Positions 24,227 through 31,056 of a stretch of 52,703 nt of DNA are shown piece after piece (the first letter of the stretch is position 1; every line of letters starts with the position of its first letter). The stretch comes from Clostridia bacterium (GTDB taxonomy: Bacteria; Bacillota; Clostridia; Oscillospirales; CAG-272): positions 1-52,703 of the forward strand of contig JAFWYJ010000048.1 in NCBI GenBank assembly GCA_017517745.1. Direction: 5' to 3'. The position numbers were made by a program, and so were the translations under genes. A model generated the notes under the pieces. It was not told where the DNA came from. It saw nothing but the letters and a program-made list of their open reading frames with translations, and made no database searches.

Positions 24227-25555
24227 TTAGGTCTTCATATATAATGCTCCCGGAAGCTTCTGGATCAGCCCCAGGATCTCAAGCATCGTCAATGCGGCAA
24301 TCAGATCTCCGTACGGAAATCCCATACCTGCCAACGCGTCAACCGTAATTGCCCGATCGTCCGGCATCGCCTCAAGAATTTCCACCTGAATCGACGTCAG
24401 AGACTTCAAAACGTCATCGGGTGTCGGCTTTTTTGCCGCCTCGTTTTTTGCCGAAGCTTCAACGCGAGGTTCTGCGGTTGGTTGACTCTCTTTCGAAGTG
24501 CTTCTTTTGGCTGTGCGCTTCGGCTTCTCTTTTTGTTCGGGTACAGCACCCGTCCTCTCCGTACCGCTTGGTACGGGATTTGTCAATTCAATCACGCCGA
24601 GATCCGCAAGATATTGCAGGTTGACGCGTGAAGCGCGTGCGGCATCCCCGAAAACGTCTCTTTTGAGCACGTCTCCGTACAGCCCACGATAGCGCCGCAA
24701 AACGTCCTCCGACTCCAGCACCGGGTGCGCGCCGTCTCGCAAAAGACCGTTCGTTCCCTCAGCCCCGGGCGAATCGATGTTTGCGGGCACAGTAAACACA
24801 TCCTTACCCTGCAAGATGGCGTTTCTCGCCGTGATCAGTGAACCGCTTCCGATCCCCGCCTCAATGACAACCGTCCCTTGGGAAAGTCCGCTGATAATGC
24901 GGTTGCGCACGGGGAACTGATAATGATTGGGAGGGGTTCCCGGAGGATACTCCGAAACGATCAGTCCCCTCTTGGCGATCTCTCCCATCAGCCTGCGGTG
25001 ATGCTTGGGATAGACAACGTCAAGCCCGCATCCCAAAACCGCAACCGTTTTGCCGCCAGCCGCCAAAGCAGCGGCCGCACAAACGCCGTCGATTCCCGCC
25101 GCCATGCCGCTCACAATCGCGGCACCTGCCGCAGCGATCTCATAGGAAAGCTTATATGCGCGCCCGAGACCGTATTCGCTCATGCGGCGCGTTCCCACCA
25201 TACCAATGCAAAGCAGATCGGAAAACTCCAAAAGTTCGCCCGTGTAATAGAGCACGATCGGCGGATCTCTCAACTCCCGAAGCGACAGCGGATAGTTCCG
25301 ATCGCCGTAAGGAAGGATCCCGATCCCCAACCGCTCACAAGTGTCAAGAATTTTGGTCGCGGCATCCAGACTCTTGTTTGAAAGAAGCTCTGCGGTGCGC
25401 GAATGGATTCCCTCGATGCGCTCGAGCTCCCCCTCCTCCGCATGAAACAACTCATAAGGATTGCCGTACATCGCGATCAGCTTTGGGAAATCACGGTTCG
25501 CCGCGCCCAGTCGCTCGGCAAGCCACACCCAAAACAGCATTCCCTTCTGTCCCAT
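24227..25555 (-). CDS. dprA: DNA-processing protein DprA
   Basis: 442 aa. An N-terminal SAM-like domain (about 1-75) precedes the Rossmann core: YYTGELLEF, VGTRRMSEYGLGRAY, SGMAAGIDGVC, GCGLDVVYPKHH, FPVRNRIISGLS and EAGIGSGSLITARNA. A low-complexity Lys/Ser/Glu linker (about 330-375) joins a C-terminal winged helix (DML1-like). DprA loads RecA on incoming single-stranded DNA. The linker is longer than in most homologues. Confidence 0.95.
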   Translation of the reverse strand: MGQKGMLFWVWLAERLGAANRDFPKLIAMYGNPYELFHAEEGELERIEGIHSRTAELLSNKSLDAATKILDTCERLGIGILPYGDRNYPLSLRELRDPPIVLYYTGELLEFSDLLCIGMVGTRRMSEYGLGRAYKLSYEIAAAGAAIVSGMAAGIDGVCAAAALAAGGKTVAVLGCGLDVVYPKHHRRLMGEIAKRGLIVSEYPPGTPPNHYQFPVRNRIISGLSQGTVVIEAGIGSGSLITARNAILQGKDVFTVPANIDSPGAEGTNGLLRDGAHPVLESEDVLRRYRGLYGDVLKRDVFGDAARASRVNLQYLADLGVIELTNPVPSGTERTGAVPEQKEKPKRTAKRSTSKESQPTAEPRVEASAKNEAAKKPTPDDVLKSLTSIQVEILEAMPDDRAITVDALAGMGFPYGDLIAALTMLEILGLIQKLPGALYMKT

Positions 25556-25579
25556 CGTTTTGCTCCTTTCCTTTGATTC

Positions 25580-26425
25580 CTACGTTTTTGTTTGTCCGAG
25601 AAATTCCCACATCAGAATCGACGCCGCCACCGCCGCGTTGAAGGATTCCGCGCGTGCGGTCATCGGAATGATCACACTGCCGTCGCACGCGGCAACCGTT
25701 TCGTCGGAAAGCCCATGCCCCTCGTTGCCGATGACCACACAGTCACCGTCTCGCAAAGCGAAGCTTCCCAAATGAGAAGCGCTTTCATTCAAAGCCGCCG
25801 CAAAGACGCGACGACCGCTCTCACGCAAGCCGCGAATGACTTTCGGGAGATTTCGAACGCGATCGATCGGCTGATCGAACAACGTTCCCATCGACGCGCG
25901 AACGGCACGCGGATTGTAAATATCGGCACAGTCCGCGCTGATGATCATGCGGTCGGCCCCGATCGCTGCCGCGCTGCGGATGATGGCTCCGATGTTGGAA
26001 GGATCTCTCACCGATTCCAAGAGCACCAAACGCTCGTTTCTCATGTTGAAAAAATCGGCGCTATTATATATTGTAACATTTTTTTGGAATTTGTCAATAT
26101 ATTTTGCAACAGTGATGATGCCCTCCGGCGATTTTTCTTCCGAAATTTTGTCAAAAAGCGCATCGCAAAGCACCAAAATCCGTCCAACGCCCGCAAAAGG
26201 ATCGCCAAGTGATCGCGCGAGCTGCTCACCGAGGCGAGCAGCATCGGATTCGCGCAGGGCAACCAGCTCGATTTCCAGCTCCTTTTTGACCGCTTCCTCA
26301 AAAAGCTTGATCCCGTCAAAGCGGAAGGTTTTCGTTGCTTCCCGCCCTTTTTTGTCTGCCAATTTGCAGAGCTCAACCACTGTTCGGTTCTGTCTGGAAC
26401 GAATGACTTCCTCGCCGAAAAACAT
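25580..26425 (-). CDS. TrmH/SpoU-family RNA 2'-O-ribose methyltransferase
   Basis: 281 aa from the ATG at 26425 (AAGGAGGGGG 5 nt upstream), not the longer frame. An N-terminal L30e-like substrate-binding domain (about 1-110) precedes the SPOUT trefoil knot: LLESVRDPSNIGAIIRSA (motif 1), VIGNEGHGLSDE (motif 2) and IPMTARAESFNAAVAASI (motif 3). It is a probable 23S rRNA or tRNA methylase using SAM. The gene commonly follows rplT in Firmicutes; here the rplT terminator at 26493-26519 separates them. Confidence 0.9.
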   Translation of the reverse strand: MFFGEEVIRSRQNRTVVELCKLADKKGREATKTFRFDGIKLFEEAVKKELEIELVALRESDAARLGEQLARSLGDPFAGVGRILVLCDALFDKISEEKSPEGIITVAKYIDKFQKNVTIYNSADFFNMRNERLVLLESVRDPSNIGAIIRSAAAIGADRMIISADCADIYNPRAVRASMGTLFDQPIDRVRNLPKVIRGLRESGRRVFAAALNESASHLGSFALRDGDCVVIGNEGHGLSDETVAACDGSVIIPMTARAESFNAAVAASILMWEFLGQTKT

Positions 26426-26492
26426 CAAAACCCCCTCCTTTTTGTCGTTTTTTCGGTATTTCCCGTCAATTTTAAAAATCTCTATCAATGAC

Positions 26493-26519
26493 AAAAACCC
26501 GATGAATTCATCGGGTTTT
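26493..26519 (-). terminator. Terminator of the infC-rpmI-rplT operon
   Basis: A perfect palindrome, AAAACCCGATGAATTCATCGGGTTTT, beginning 12 nt after the rplT stop on the minus strand and ending in TTTTTG. Because it is symmetric it could act in both directions. Confidence 0.88.
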
Positions 26520-26531
26520 CGATTGTTCGAC

Positions 26532-26885
26532 TCAGAGAGCCGCCTTTGCCTGTGCGCAGAGTGCTGCGAATGCTTCCTTGTCGGAAACAGCCAGCTCGGC
26601 CAGCATCTTGCGGTTGAGGTTGATGCCTGCCTTCTTCAGTCCGTGCATAAACGTGGAATAGTTCATGCCGTTCACCTTTGCCTGTGCGGAAATTCTGGTG
26701 ATCCAGAGAGAACGGAAGTCTCTCTTCTTCATCTTTCTGCCTGCGAAAGCATAGTTACCGCTCTTCATGACGGCTTGCTTCGCCATCTTGAAATGCTTGG
26801 ATTTTGCACCCCAGTAGCCCTTGGCTGCCTTGAGCATCGACTTTCTTCTCTTGCGCGTCATCATTGCGCCCTTAACTCTTGCCAT
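26532..26885 (-). CDS. rplT: 50S ribosomal protein L20
   Basis: 117 aa, full length. It begins [20 protein letters not shown] and contains [17 protein letters not shown]. It binds 23S rRNA early in 50S assembly and, in Firmicutes, represses its own operon through the infC leader. Third gene of infC-rpmI-rplT. Confidence 0.98.
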   Translation of the reverse strand: MARVKGAMMTRKRRKSMLKAAKGYWGAKSKHFKMAKQAVMKSGNYAFAGRKMKKRDFRSLWITRISAQAKVNGMNYSTFMHGLKKAGINLNRKMLAELAVSDKEAFAALCAQAKAAL

Positions 26886-26910
26886 TTTTCATATCCTCCG
26901 TTTCTCTAAA

Positions 26911-27102
26911 TCAATGAACCAACGTCTTCAGGTTCTCTGCCATCTTACCCTGCACCATCGTGCTGGAACGCAGATGTCTGAGTCTCTTTGCGCTCTTGTT
27001 ACCGGTCTTGTGGCGGTGAGAGCTGTGGAACATTTTTACCTTACCGTTTGCAGTCACGGAAAATCTTTTGGCGGAAGCCTTATGTGTCTTGATCTTTCCC
27101 AT
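26911..27102 (-). CDS. rpmI: 50S ribosomal protein L35
   Basis: 63 aa from the ATG at 27102 (AAGGAG upstream); the longer in-frame form adds ten residues without support. MGKIKTHKASAKRFSVTANG and the C-terminal LRHLRSSTMV are typical of L35. It lies 25 nt upstream of rplT. Confidence 0.97.
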   Translation of the reverse strand: MGKIKTHKASAKRFSVTANGKVKMFHSSHRHKTGNKSAKRLRHLRSSTMVQGKMAENLKTLVH

Positions 27103-27192
27103 TTTAAAAACTCCTTTTTCGTTTTTCGGCATTTGGATTCTGCCGAAGATTTATTTTGATGCCTCGCGGGGCACCCTATTTCGCGTGCCGAA

Positions 27193-27717
27193 TTATTTGG
27201 CTTTGACAGGTGAAATCACCATACTCATGAATCTGCCGTCCAGCACCGGCTTCTTGTCAACCGCGCCGACCTCCGAACAAGCATTTTCAAACTTCTCAAG
27301 AACCTCGCGACCGATGTGCATGTGACTCATTTCGCGTCCCTTGAATCTCATCACGACGCGAACCTTGTTTCCGTCGGACAAGAAGCGAAGCGCGTGCTTG
27401 ACCTTGGTCTCAAAGTCATGCGTGTCGATGCGGCAGGAAAGCTGAATCTCCTTCAGCTCCACGGTCTGCTGCTTTTTCTTGGCTTCCTTCTCGCGCTTGT
27501 CGCGCTCGAAGCGGAATTTTCCGTAGTCCATGATCTTGCACACGGGCGGAGTTGCCTGTGAAGCCATCATCACCAGATCCAATCCTCGGTCATACGCCAT
27601 CTCCAATGCCTTTGCGGAACTCATGATGCCAAGCACCTCTCCGTCAGCACCGATCAGACGCACTTCCTTTGCGTTGATCTCCTCGTTGAGCAGGTTTTCT
27701 TTGTCTTTCGCGCTAAT
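27193..27717 (-). CDS. infC: Translation initiation factor IF-3 with an ATT start codon
   Basis: 174 aa. The conserved IF-3 N-terminus (ENLLNEEINAKEVRLIGADG) extends 18 codons beyond the first GTG at 27663. In-frame upstream there is no ATG, GTG or TTG before a TGA at 27723-27721. The only well-placed start is ATT at 27717, with GGAGGTG exactly 7 nt upstream. AUU starts on infC are known from E. coli, where IF-3 discriminates against them and so controls its own synthesis. KIMDYGKFRFE (linker region) and the C-terminal domain to PVKAK are complete. Confidence 0.93.
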   Translation of the reverse strand: MSAKDKENLLNEEINAKEVRLIGADGEVLGIMSSAKALEMAYDRGLDLVMMASQATPPVCKIMDYGKFRFERDKREKEAKKKQQTVELKEIQLSCRIDTHDFETKVKHALRFLSDGNKVRVVMRFKGREMSHMHIGREVLEKFENACSEVGAVDKKPVLDGRFMSMVISPVKAK

Positions 27718-27872
27718 AGTTCAACACCTCCAAGCGAAAAAAATAACCGTACAAAGACATCACTCTCCGCACGGCTCCCAGAATCTCCCCTATATAAGGA
27801 AGAAAAGAAAGAATATCAACCCATCTCGCAACCGGCGGATAGGTGAGAACGGAGTGTTCTGCTTTGTTTTAC
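27718..27872 (-). promoter_or_regulatory. infC leader: probable L20-type autoregulatory leader with an attenuator hairpin
   Basis: About 155 nt separate the predicted transcription start (about 27872) from the infC start. Near its 3' end CCGTGC (27774-27769) can pair with GTACGG (27752-27747), followed by TTATTTTTTT (27746-27737) and then the ribosome binding site at 27731-27725: a terminator-like hairpin. The loop contains CGGAGAGTG, complementary to CACTCCG early in the leader (about 27856-27850), allowing a long-range or pseudoknot pairing. In Firmicutes the infC operon is controlled by L20 binding to such a leader; the assignment to that class is inferred from position and structure. Confidence 0.6.
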
Positions 27873-27878
27873 CGCTAT

Positions 27879-27907
27879 ATTATACACCATCTTCCCCACT
27901 TTGTCAA
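27879..27907 (-). promoter_or_regulatory. Consensus sigma-A promoter of infC-rpmI-rplT
   Basis: TTGACA (27907-27902), 17 bp, TATAAT (27884-27879) on the minus strand: both hexamers match the consensus perfectly, as expected for a ribosomal protein operon. Confidence 0.9.
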
Positions 27908-27939
27908 GAGGTTTTATAAATTTTTTGAAATATTTTTTT

Positions 27940-28080
27940 GTGGGGGCACTTTTTGGAAAAAGCTGCCCCCACACCCCCGCAAAAACTTTTATCGCATTGG
28001 GAATAAACGCAATTATTTATCTGTACGCTCATCCATTCAATAGCTCCCGCGGCCGTTTTGGTACCACCACCCAAAACGGC
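27940..28080. repeat. Two intergenic stem-loops upstream of the infC promoter
   Basis: 27940-27972 is a long hairpin (GTGGGGGCA-CTTTTT, two-base loop, AAAAAG, one bulge, TGCCCCCAC). 28052-28080 is a perfect 10-bp hairpin, GCCGTTTTGG with a 9-nt loop and CCAAAACGGC. Neither is followed by a T-run in either direction, so they are not ordinary terminators. No gene is visible between the infC promoter and 28159. The first resembles the longer hairpin at 29827-29874 in its purine-rich arm. Confidence 0.55.
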
Positions 28081-28119
28081 ATGGAAAGTTCTTTCATTGG
28101 AACATAAAAACACATGGGG

Positions 28120-28179
28120 CAACGTTCTCTGTGTTTACAAGAGAACACAGGTTCATTCATTAACCATTCCCTGTGTTCA
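28120..28179. repeat. Degenerate, partial copy of the MITE-like terminal palindrome
   Basis: The stretch AACGTTCTCTGTGTTTACAA, GAGAACACAGG and CCATTCCCTGTGTTC contains the ends of the elements at 28495-28698 and 29586-29790 (GAACACAGGG...CGTTCTCTGTGTT) in shuffled and partly deleted form. It overlaps the 3' end of the 98-aa ORF. Confidence 0.55.
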
Positions 28180-28456
28180 TTCGCTTATGTTCCTCGTCGC
28201 GTTTGAATTTCAAAAGTTCAATATCCGATTCCGAATATCCATTTTTCAGAAGAAATTCCGAAAAATCGGAAATAGTATCCTTGTAATATAATTGCCAAAA
28301 CAACAAACACCTTTCTAATCTATAAAAAACCATGTCAGCCGAATATACGGGATCAATAAGATCGTCTTCAAGCACACAATCTAATAATATAAAAGAATCA
28401 TAAAAAAACAGTTGCACGATTTCTTCGATACAAGTCTTTAATTTTTTATTACGCAC
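28160..28456 (-). CDS. 98-aa hypothetical protein in the AT-rich islet
   Basis: 98 aa from a GTG at 28456; GGAG lies 12 nt upstream, a rather long spacing. The protein looks soluble and helical, rich in acidic and aromatic residues (IVQLFFYDSFILLDCVLEDD, FWQLYYKDTISDFSEFLL). No family is recognised. Its last residues (MNTGNG) are encoded by the palindromic repeat at 28120-28179, so the original C-terminus may have been replaced. Base use is clearly more AT-rich than the flanking housekeeping genes. The promoter inside the repeat at 28495-28698 points at it. A displaced RHS immunity-type protein is one possibility given the RHS remnant nearby. Confidence 0.5.
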   Translation of the reverse strand: MRNKKLKTCIEEIVQLFFYDSFILLDCVLEDDLIDPVYSADMVFYRLERCLLFWQLYYKDTISDFSEFLLKNGYSESDIELLKFKRDEEHKRMNTGNG

Positions 28457-28494
28457 CTACTGTTTGCACTCCTCTCGCAAAAAAATCAATTAGA

Positions 28495-28698
28495 GAACAC
28501 AGGGGACGGTTCTCTGTGTTCTTGTTTTTACGTGCTTTTACTTGAATGACCGTCTCCGATTTTATTATACCAAATCCTGCCGTTCTTGTCAAGAAATTTT
28601 ATGCTAAGCAAAAATGCACCCACCCCTAAGCAAAAAACCACGGCGTGGGCGTGTTGCTTACAAATGCGCGAGGGACACACAGAACCGTCCCCTGTGTT
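28495..28698. mobile_element. MITE-like element, copy A (204 bp)
   Basis: It starts GAACACAGGGGACGGTTCTC and ends with the inverted version, AGAACCGTCCCCTGTGTT, giving terminal inverted repeats of about 25 bp with one or two mismatches. It shows near-identity along its full length to copy B at 29586-29790, in direct orientation. It contains no ORF of its own, but has a stem-loop (AAGCAA...CCCACGCCGTGG...TTGCTT) followed by a consensus promoter, both reading the minus strand. Terminal sequences of the form GGGGACGGTTCT resemble REP-like palindromes associated with Y1 transposases in Clostridia; no transposase lies in the window. Confidence 0.72.
28564..28592 (-). promoter_or_regulatory. Consensus promoter inside MITE-like copy A
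   Basis: TTGACA (28592-28587), 17 bp, TATAAT (28569-28564) with an extended TTTGG before the -10. It points out of the element towards the 98-aa ORF at 28456. A transcript would first pass through the left terminal palindrome (28495-28520). Confidence 0.75.
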
Positions 28699-28700
28699 TG

Positions 28701-28850
28701 GATTTCACTACTCGCGGTCTTCTTGATGCGAATACCTTCGTTGTTATACTTGTAAAAGTTGGTCCCGAAAGTTTTAAGTTGTCTACCCTTTTCCCAAGTT
28801 GCAGAATTACCGAGATAATCGGTCGGGGTGCCGTTGGCACGATTATTATA
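28701..28850 (-). pseudogene. Remnant of an RHS-repeat protein
   Basis: The minus-strand frame from 28850 reads NGTPTDYLGNSATWEKGRQL and then KTFGTNFYKYNNEGIRIKKT, which matches the conserved RHS/YD-repeat core just before the variable toxin tip. There is no start codon or signal, and the frame runs straight into MITE-like copy A, where homology stops; the rest of a gene normally well over 1000 codons is missing. It is a fossil of a polymorphic-toxin locus. A TTGATA-17-TATAAT promoter-like match (28845-28873) overlaps its 5' edge and is probably fortuitous. Confidence 0.75.
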
Positions 28851-28872
28851 TCATATCAACCACTTTTTATCA

Positions 28873-28920
28873 ATAAAAAACTCCGCCCCCAACGCGGTTC
28901 CCCGTGGAACCGCGTTGGGG
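28873..28920 (-). terminator. Strong terminator after the two-TM islet protein
   Basis: A 15-bp perfect stem (CCCCAACGCGGTTCC, 4-nt loop, GGAACCGCGTTGGGG; 28887-28920) is followed on the minus strand by GCGGAGTTTTTTATT. It lies 23 nt after the stop codon of the 154-aa gene. Confidence 0.88.
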
Positions 28921-28943
28921 TGGGGTAATGAATAATCTACATG

Positions 28944-29408
28944 CTATTCTTCGTCAACAATGCTCATAGAAACAATACATTTAGATCTGCGTGCATAAAC
29001 GATTGTTCCTTCAAAATTAGACTCTAACCCATAATAAACATCATCACTTAGCCAAAGTTTAATTTTCTCGCCATCTTCATTTCTAACACACACACCTCTT
29101 CTAGAATATAATTCTATAGTTCCAAGGTTGTATTTTTCGTCAGTTACAAGGATAACTTTTTCTTGGACGAAATCATTCTCGGACATATCTTTTAAAATAT
29201 GAGAAATATCTATCAACCCATTTATAAAAAGCAACGACCATAATGCAACAACTAAAACAACAATGAATTTAGCAATTTTATAGTGAATCCAGCCATGCTT
29301 TGCGACGAGCAACATTGCTATGACAATAAATGCACAGAGAAATAAAAACAGCAAAATCTCGCCTGCTATTAATTTCAAGTAAGTATTCATTATTGACTTG
29401 TCATACAT
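28944..29408 (-). CDS. Two-TM membrane protein of unknown function (islet)
   Basis: 154 aa, ATG with AGGAG 8 nt upstream; that ribosome binding site overlaps the stop codon of the preceding 50-aa ORF (TAAGGAG). TM helices lie at about 14-34 and 42-64, then a ~85-residue domain of short strands (VILVTDEKYNLGTIELYSRR, GLESNFEGTIVYARR). No family is recognised. AT-rich, unlike the flanking genes. Coupled to a small cationic peptide, it could be an immunity or transport partner; it could equally be an unrelated cargo protein. Confidence 0.65.
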   Translation of the reverse strand: MYDKSIMNTYLKLIAGEILLFLFLCAFIVIAMLLVAKHGWIHYKIAKFIVVLVVALWSLLFINGLIDISHILKDMSENDFVQEKVILVTDEKYNLGTIELYSRRGVCVRNEDGEKIKLWLSDDVYYGLESNFEGTIVYARRSKCIVSMSIVDEE

Positions 29409-29420
29409 GAATTATTCTCC

Positions 29421-29573
29421 TTACTCGGCCAACATATTCCATCCATGCATAAAGATGTTTTTTAAGCTTGAAACAGAAATGCTACTGTAAAATTTATTTT
29501 TCCATGTTTCCATAAACCTTGTAAAAAATTTTTTGATTGCATCAACGATAGCTTTAACAATCTTGTTCTGCAT
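29421..29573 (-). CDS. 50-aa cationic, amphipathic small protein
   Basis: The minus strand reads ATG at 29573 to TAA at 29421. The peptide begins MQNKIVKAIVDAIKKFFTRF and ends FMHGWNMLAE: no signal peptide, Lys-rich, Trp- and Phe-containing and able to form an amphipathic helix. No clear Shine-Dalgarno is visible (AAAGAT only), which lowers confidence. The promoter in MITE-like copy B lies about 85 nt upstream, and the stop overlaps the ribosome binding site of the 154-aa membrane protein, consistent with translational coupling. Size and character resemble leaderless bacteriocins of the aureocin A53 type, but it could also be the tail of a decayed larger gene. Confidence 0.5.
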   Translation of the reverse strand: MQNKIVKAIVDAIKKFFTRFMETWKNKFYSSISVSSLKNIFMHGWNMLAE

Positions 29574-29585
29574 TTTTTATCTTTA

Positions 29586-29790
29586 GAACACAGGGAACGA
29601 TTCTCTGTGTTCTTGTTTTTACGTGCTTTTTACTTAAATGACCATCTCCGATTTTATTATACCAAATCCTGCCGTTCTTGTCAAGAAATTTTATGCTAAG
29701 CAAAAATGCACCCACCCCTAAGCAAAAAGCCACGGCGTGGGCGTGTTGCTTACAAATGCGCGAGGGACACACAGAACCGCCCCTGTGTTC
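29586..29790. mobile_element. MITE-like element, copy B (205 bp)
   Basis: Same orientation and near-identical to copy A. The left end is GAACACAGGGAACGATTCTC (two changes from copy A) and the right end ACAGAACCGCCCCTGTGTTC (one deletion). The internal stem-loop and promoter are retained. The two copies bracket the 50-aa and 154-aa genes, the terminator and the RHS remnant, so the bracketed 1.1-kb segment has the shape of a composite cassette. Confidence 0.72.
29656..29684 (-). promoter_or_regulatory. Consensus promoter inside MITE-like copy B
   Basis: TTGACA (29684-29679), 17 bp, TATAAT (29661-29656), reading towards the 50-aa ORF and the 154-aa membrane protein. Both hexamers and the spacer are the same as in copy A. 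Confidence 0.78.
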
Positions 29791-29826
29791 TTTCCCTTGT
29801 GCAAAAAGGTTCTTGAAAGGATGGGG

Positions 29827-29874
29827 GCGGGGGAAGGAAAAGCTTCTTCCTCAAAGAAGTTTTCCTTCCCCCGC
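29827..29874. repeat. Long stem-loop between copy B and the EEP gene
   Basis: About 21 bp of stem with one bulge (GCGGGGGAAGGAAAAGCTTC ... AAGTTTTCCTTCCCCCGC). It begins 15 nt after the stop of the EEP gene. It lacks an adjacent U-tract on the minus strand, so it may be an RNA-stabilising or weak terminating structure. Confidence 0.5.
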
Positions 29875-29888
29875 AAACTCATCACGAA

Positions 29889-30785
29889 TTATTTGATCTC
29901 CACGTCCAGATAGGTCGGGCAGTGGTCGGTGCTCTTGCAGAGCAGGTCGTCCATGACGATACGGTGACGCTTGGCGACGCAAAGCTCGGTGGTGATCGAA
30001 ATGTGGTCGATGGCGGTGCGCGTGGTGTCCAGCTTGGGATCGTTCATCTTGTGATTGCTGGCAATGATGCCGTCGTTCTGCTCGGCGATCAGCATGCCCG
30101 TTTGCATATTCAAGCCGTCGAGGAAGAGCTTGAAATGATCCCAATGGATCATCATGTTGTAGTCACCCGTGACGAAGATCGGCGTGGTGGGATAAAGCCT
30201 TTGCAGATGGATGACCTCGTTTCTGGCATCCAGAATACCCGGCACCTGGCGCTCGTCTCCGTAGGGACAGAAATGCAGGTTCATGTGGATATACTTCTGC
30301 TCGGGATTGGCAAGGCTGCGGTAGATGCCCCAATGATAGGAATGCAAGCCTCCCACGTCCATCAGATGATAGCGCGTGTCCACCACCTCATAGCGCTCCT
30401 TGTGATAGAGCGTTGGGGTGTGATTCTGTTTTGCGCGGATGCCGGCGTAGGGCGGCGAATAACGCTTGTAATTGACGTAATCTCCAAGCTCGACGGGCGG
30501 GCAGATATATTTCTCGGAAAGCAGATCAAACAGAATGGGCTGCTGCTCGTAGCTGACCTCCTGCAGTCCGATGAAATCGGGCTCGAGATAGAGATAGAGC
30601 GCGGCGAAGATCTCCATGCGCTCCGAAAAATGCGGCACACCCTCCTCACGGGAATGGGGGTCGTGGCTGTGCAACACGTTGCTGGAAACGATGCGGATGA
30701 AATTGGGATCCGCTTTCGCCTCTTTGGCATATCCACGACGCTCAAATTCTTCAAAATAGCCTTGCTTTTTGGCGAAATCCATCAT
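29889..30785 (-). CDS. Endonuclease/exonuclease/phosphatase (EEP) family protein, second copy
   Basis: 298 aa, ATG with AGGAG 9 nt upstream. The EEP boxes are RIVSSNVLHS (Asn), DFIGLQEVSY (Glu), IHMNLHFCPYG (the DTH equivalent, here with Asn-Leu-His), IFVTGDYNMM, TAIDHISI and STDHCPTYLD. It differs strongly from the EEP protein at 3766-4671 and lacks a signal peptide. The substrate is unknown. Single-gene transcript with its own promoter (30859-30887). Confidence 0.85.
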   Translation of the reverse strand: MMDFAKKQGYFEEFERRGYAKEAKADPNFIRIVSSNVLHSHDPHSREEGVPHFSERMEIFAALYLYLEPDFIGLQEVSYEQQPILFDLLSEKYICPPVELGDYVNYKRYSPPYAGIRAKQNHTPTLYHKERYEVVDTRYHLMDVGGLHSYHWGIYRSLANPEQKYIHMNLHFCPYGDERQVPGILDARNEVIHLQRLYPTTPIFVTGDYNMMIHWDHFKLFLDGLNMQTGMLIAEQNDGIIASNHKMNDPKLDTTRTAIDHISITTELCVAKRHRIVMDDLLCKSTDHCPTYLDVEIK

Positions 30786-30858
30786 GATTCGAGTCTCCTG
30801 TTTTCAATCAATCTATAAAATTTCGGGTTTTCGGAAGAAACCCGTAGCTTCCAATCAA

Positions 30859-30887
30859 ATTATACCAAACTCTGTCGCTTTTGTCAA
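30859..30887 (-). promoter_or_regulatory. Promoter of the second EEP gene
   Basis: TTGACA (30887-30882), 17 bp, TATAAT (30864-30859). The spacer and extended TTTGG before the -10 are strikingly similar to the promoter inside the MITE-like copies. Confidence 0.85.
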
Positions 30888-31056
30888 GATTGTGTCACCG
30901 ATTTTGCTCCAAAATCGGCCTGTGCTTGTCCTCAAAGGGCGACCTACGACAAATGTCTATCGTAATTTGTCACAATTTTTTCATTTAAACGAAGGCTTTT
31001 TTCTACTTCATATCTTTTTCACAAAAATTTTCGCCTATTTTCGTCACAATTGAATA

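Noticed and set aside
21749-24244. 831-aa plus-strand ORF antisense to topA
   Set aside because: It mirrors topA in the opposite frame; the composition is His/Leu/Arg-rich as expected from reverse translation of a real gene, with no domain and no ribosome binding site.
27940-27972. Rho-independent terminator
   Set aside because: The stem is strong, but no T-run follows in either direction; kept as a repeat only.
28614-28928. 104-aa plus-strand ORF across copy A and the RHS remnant
   Set aside because: It is the complement of repeat DNA, the RHS fragment and the terminator; no ribosome binding site.
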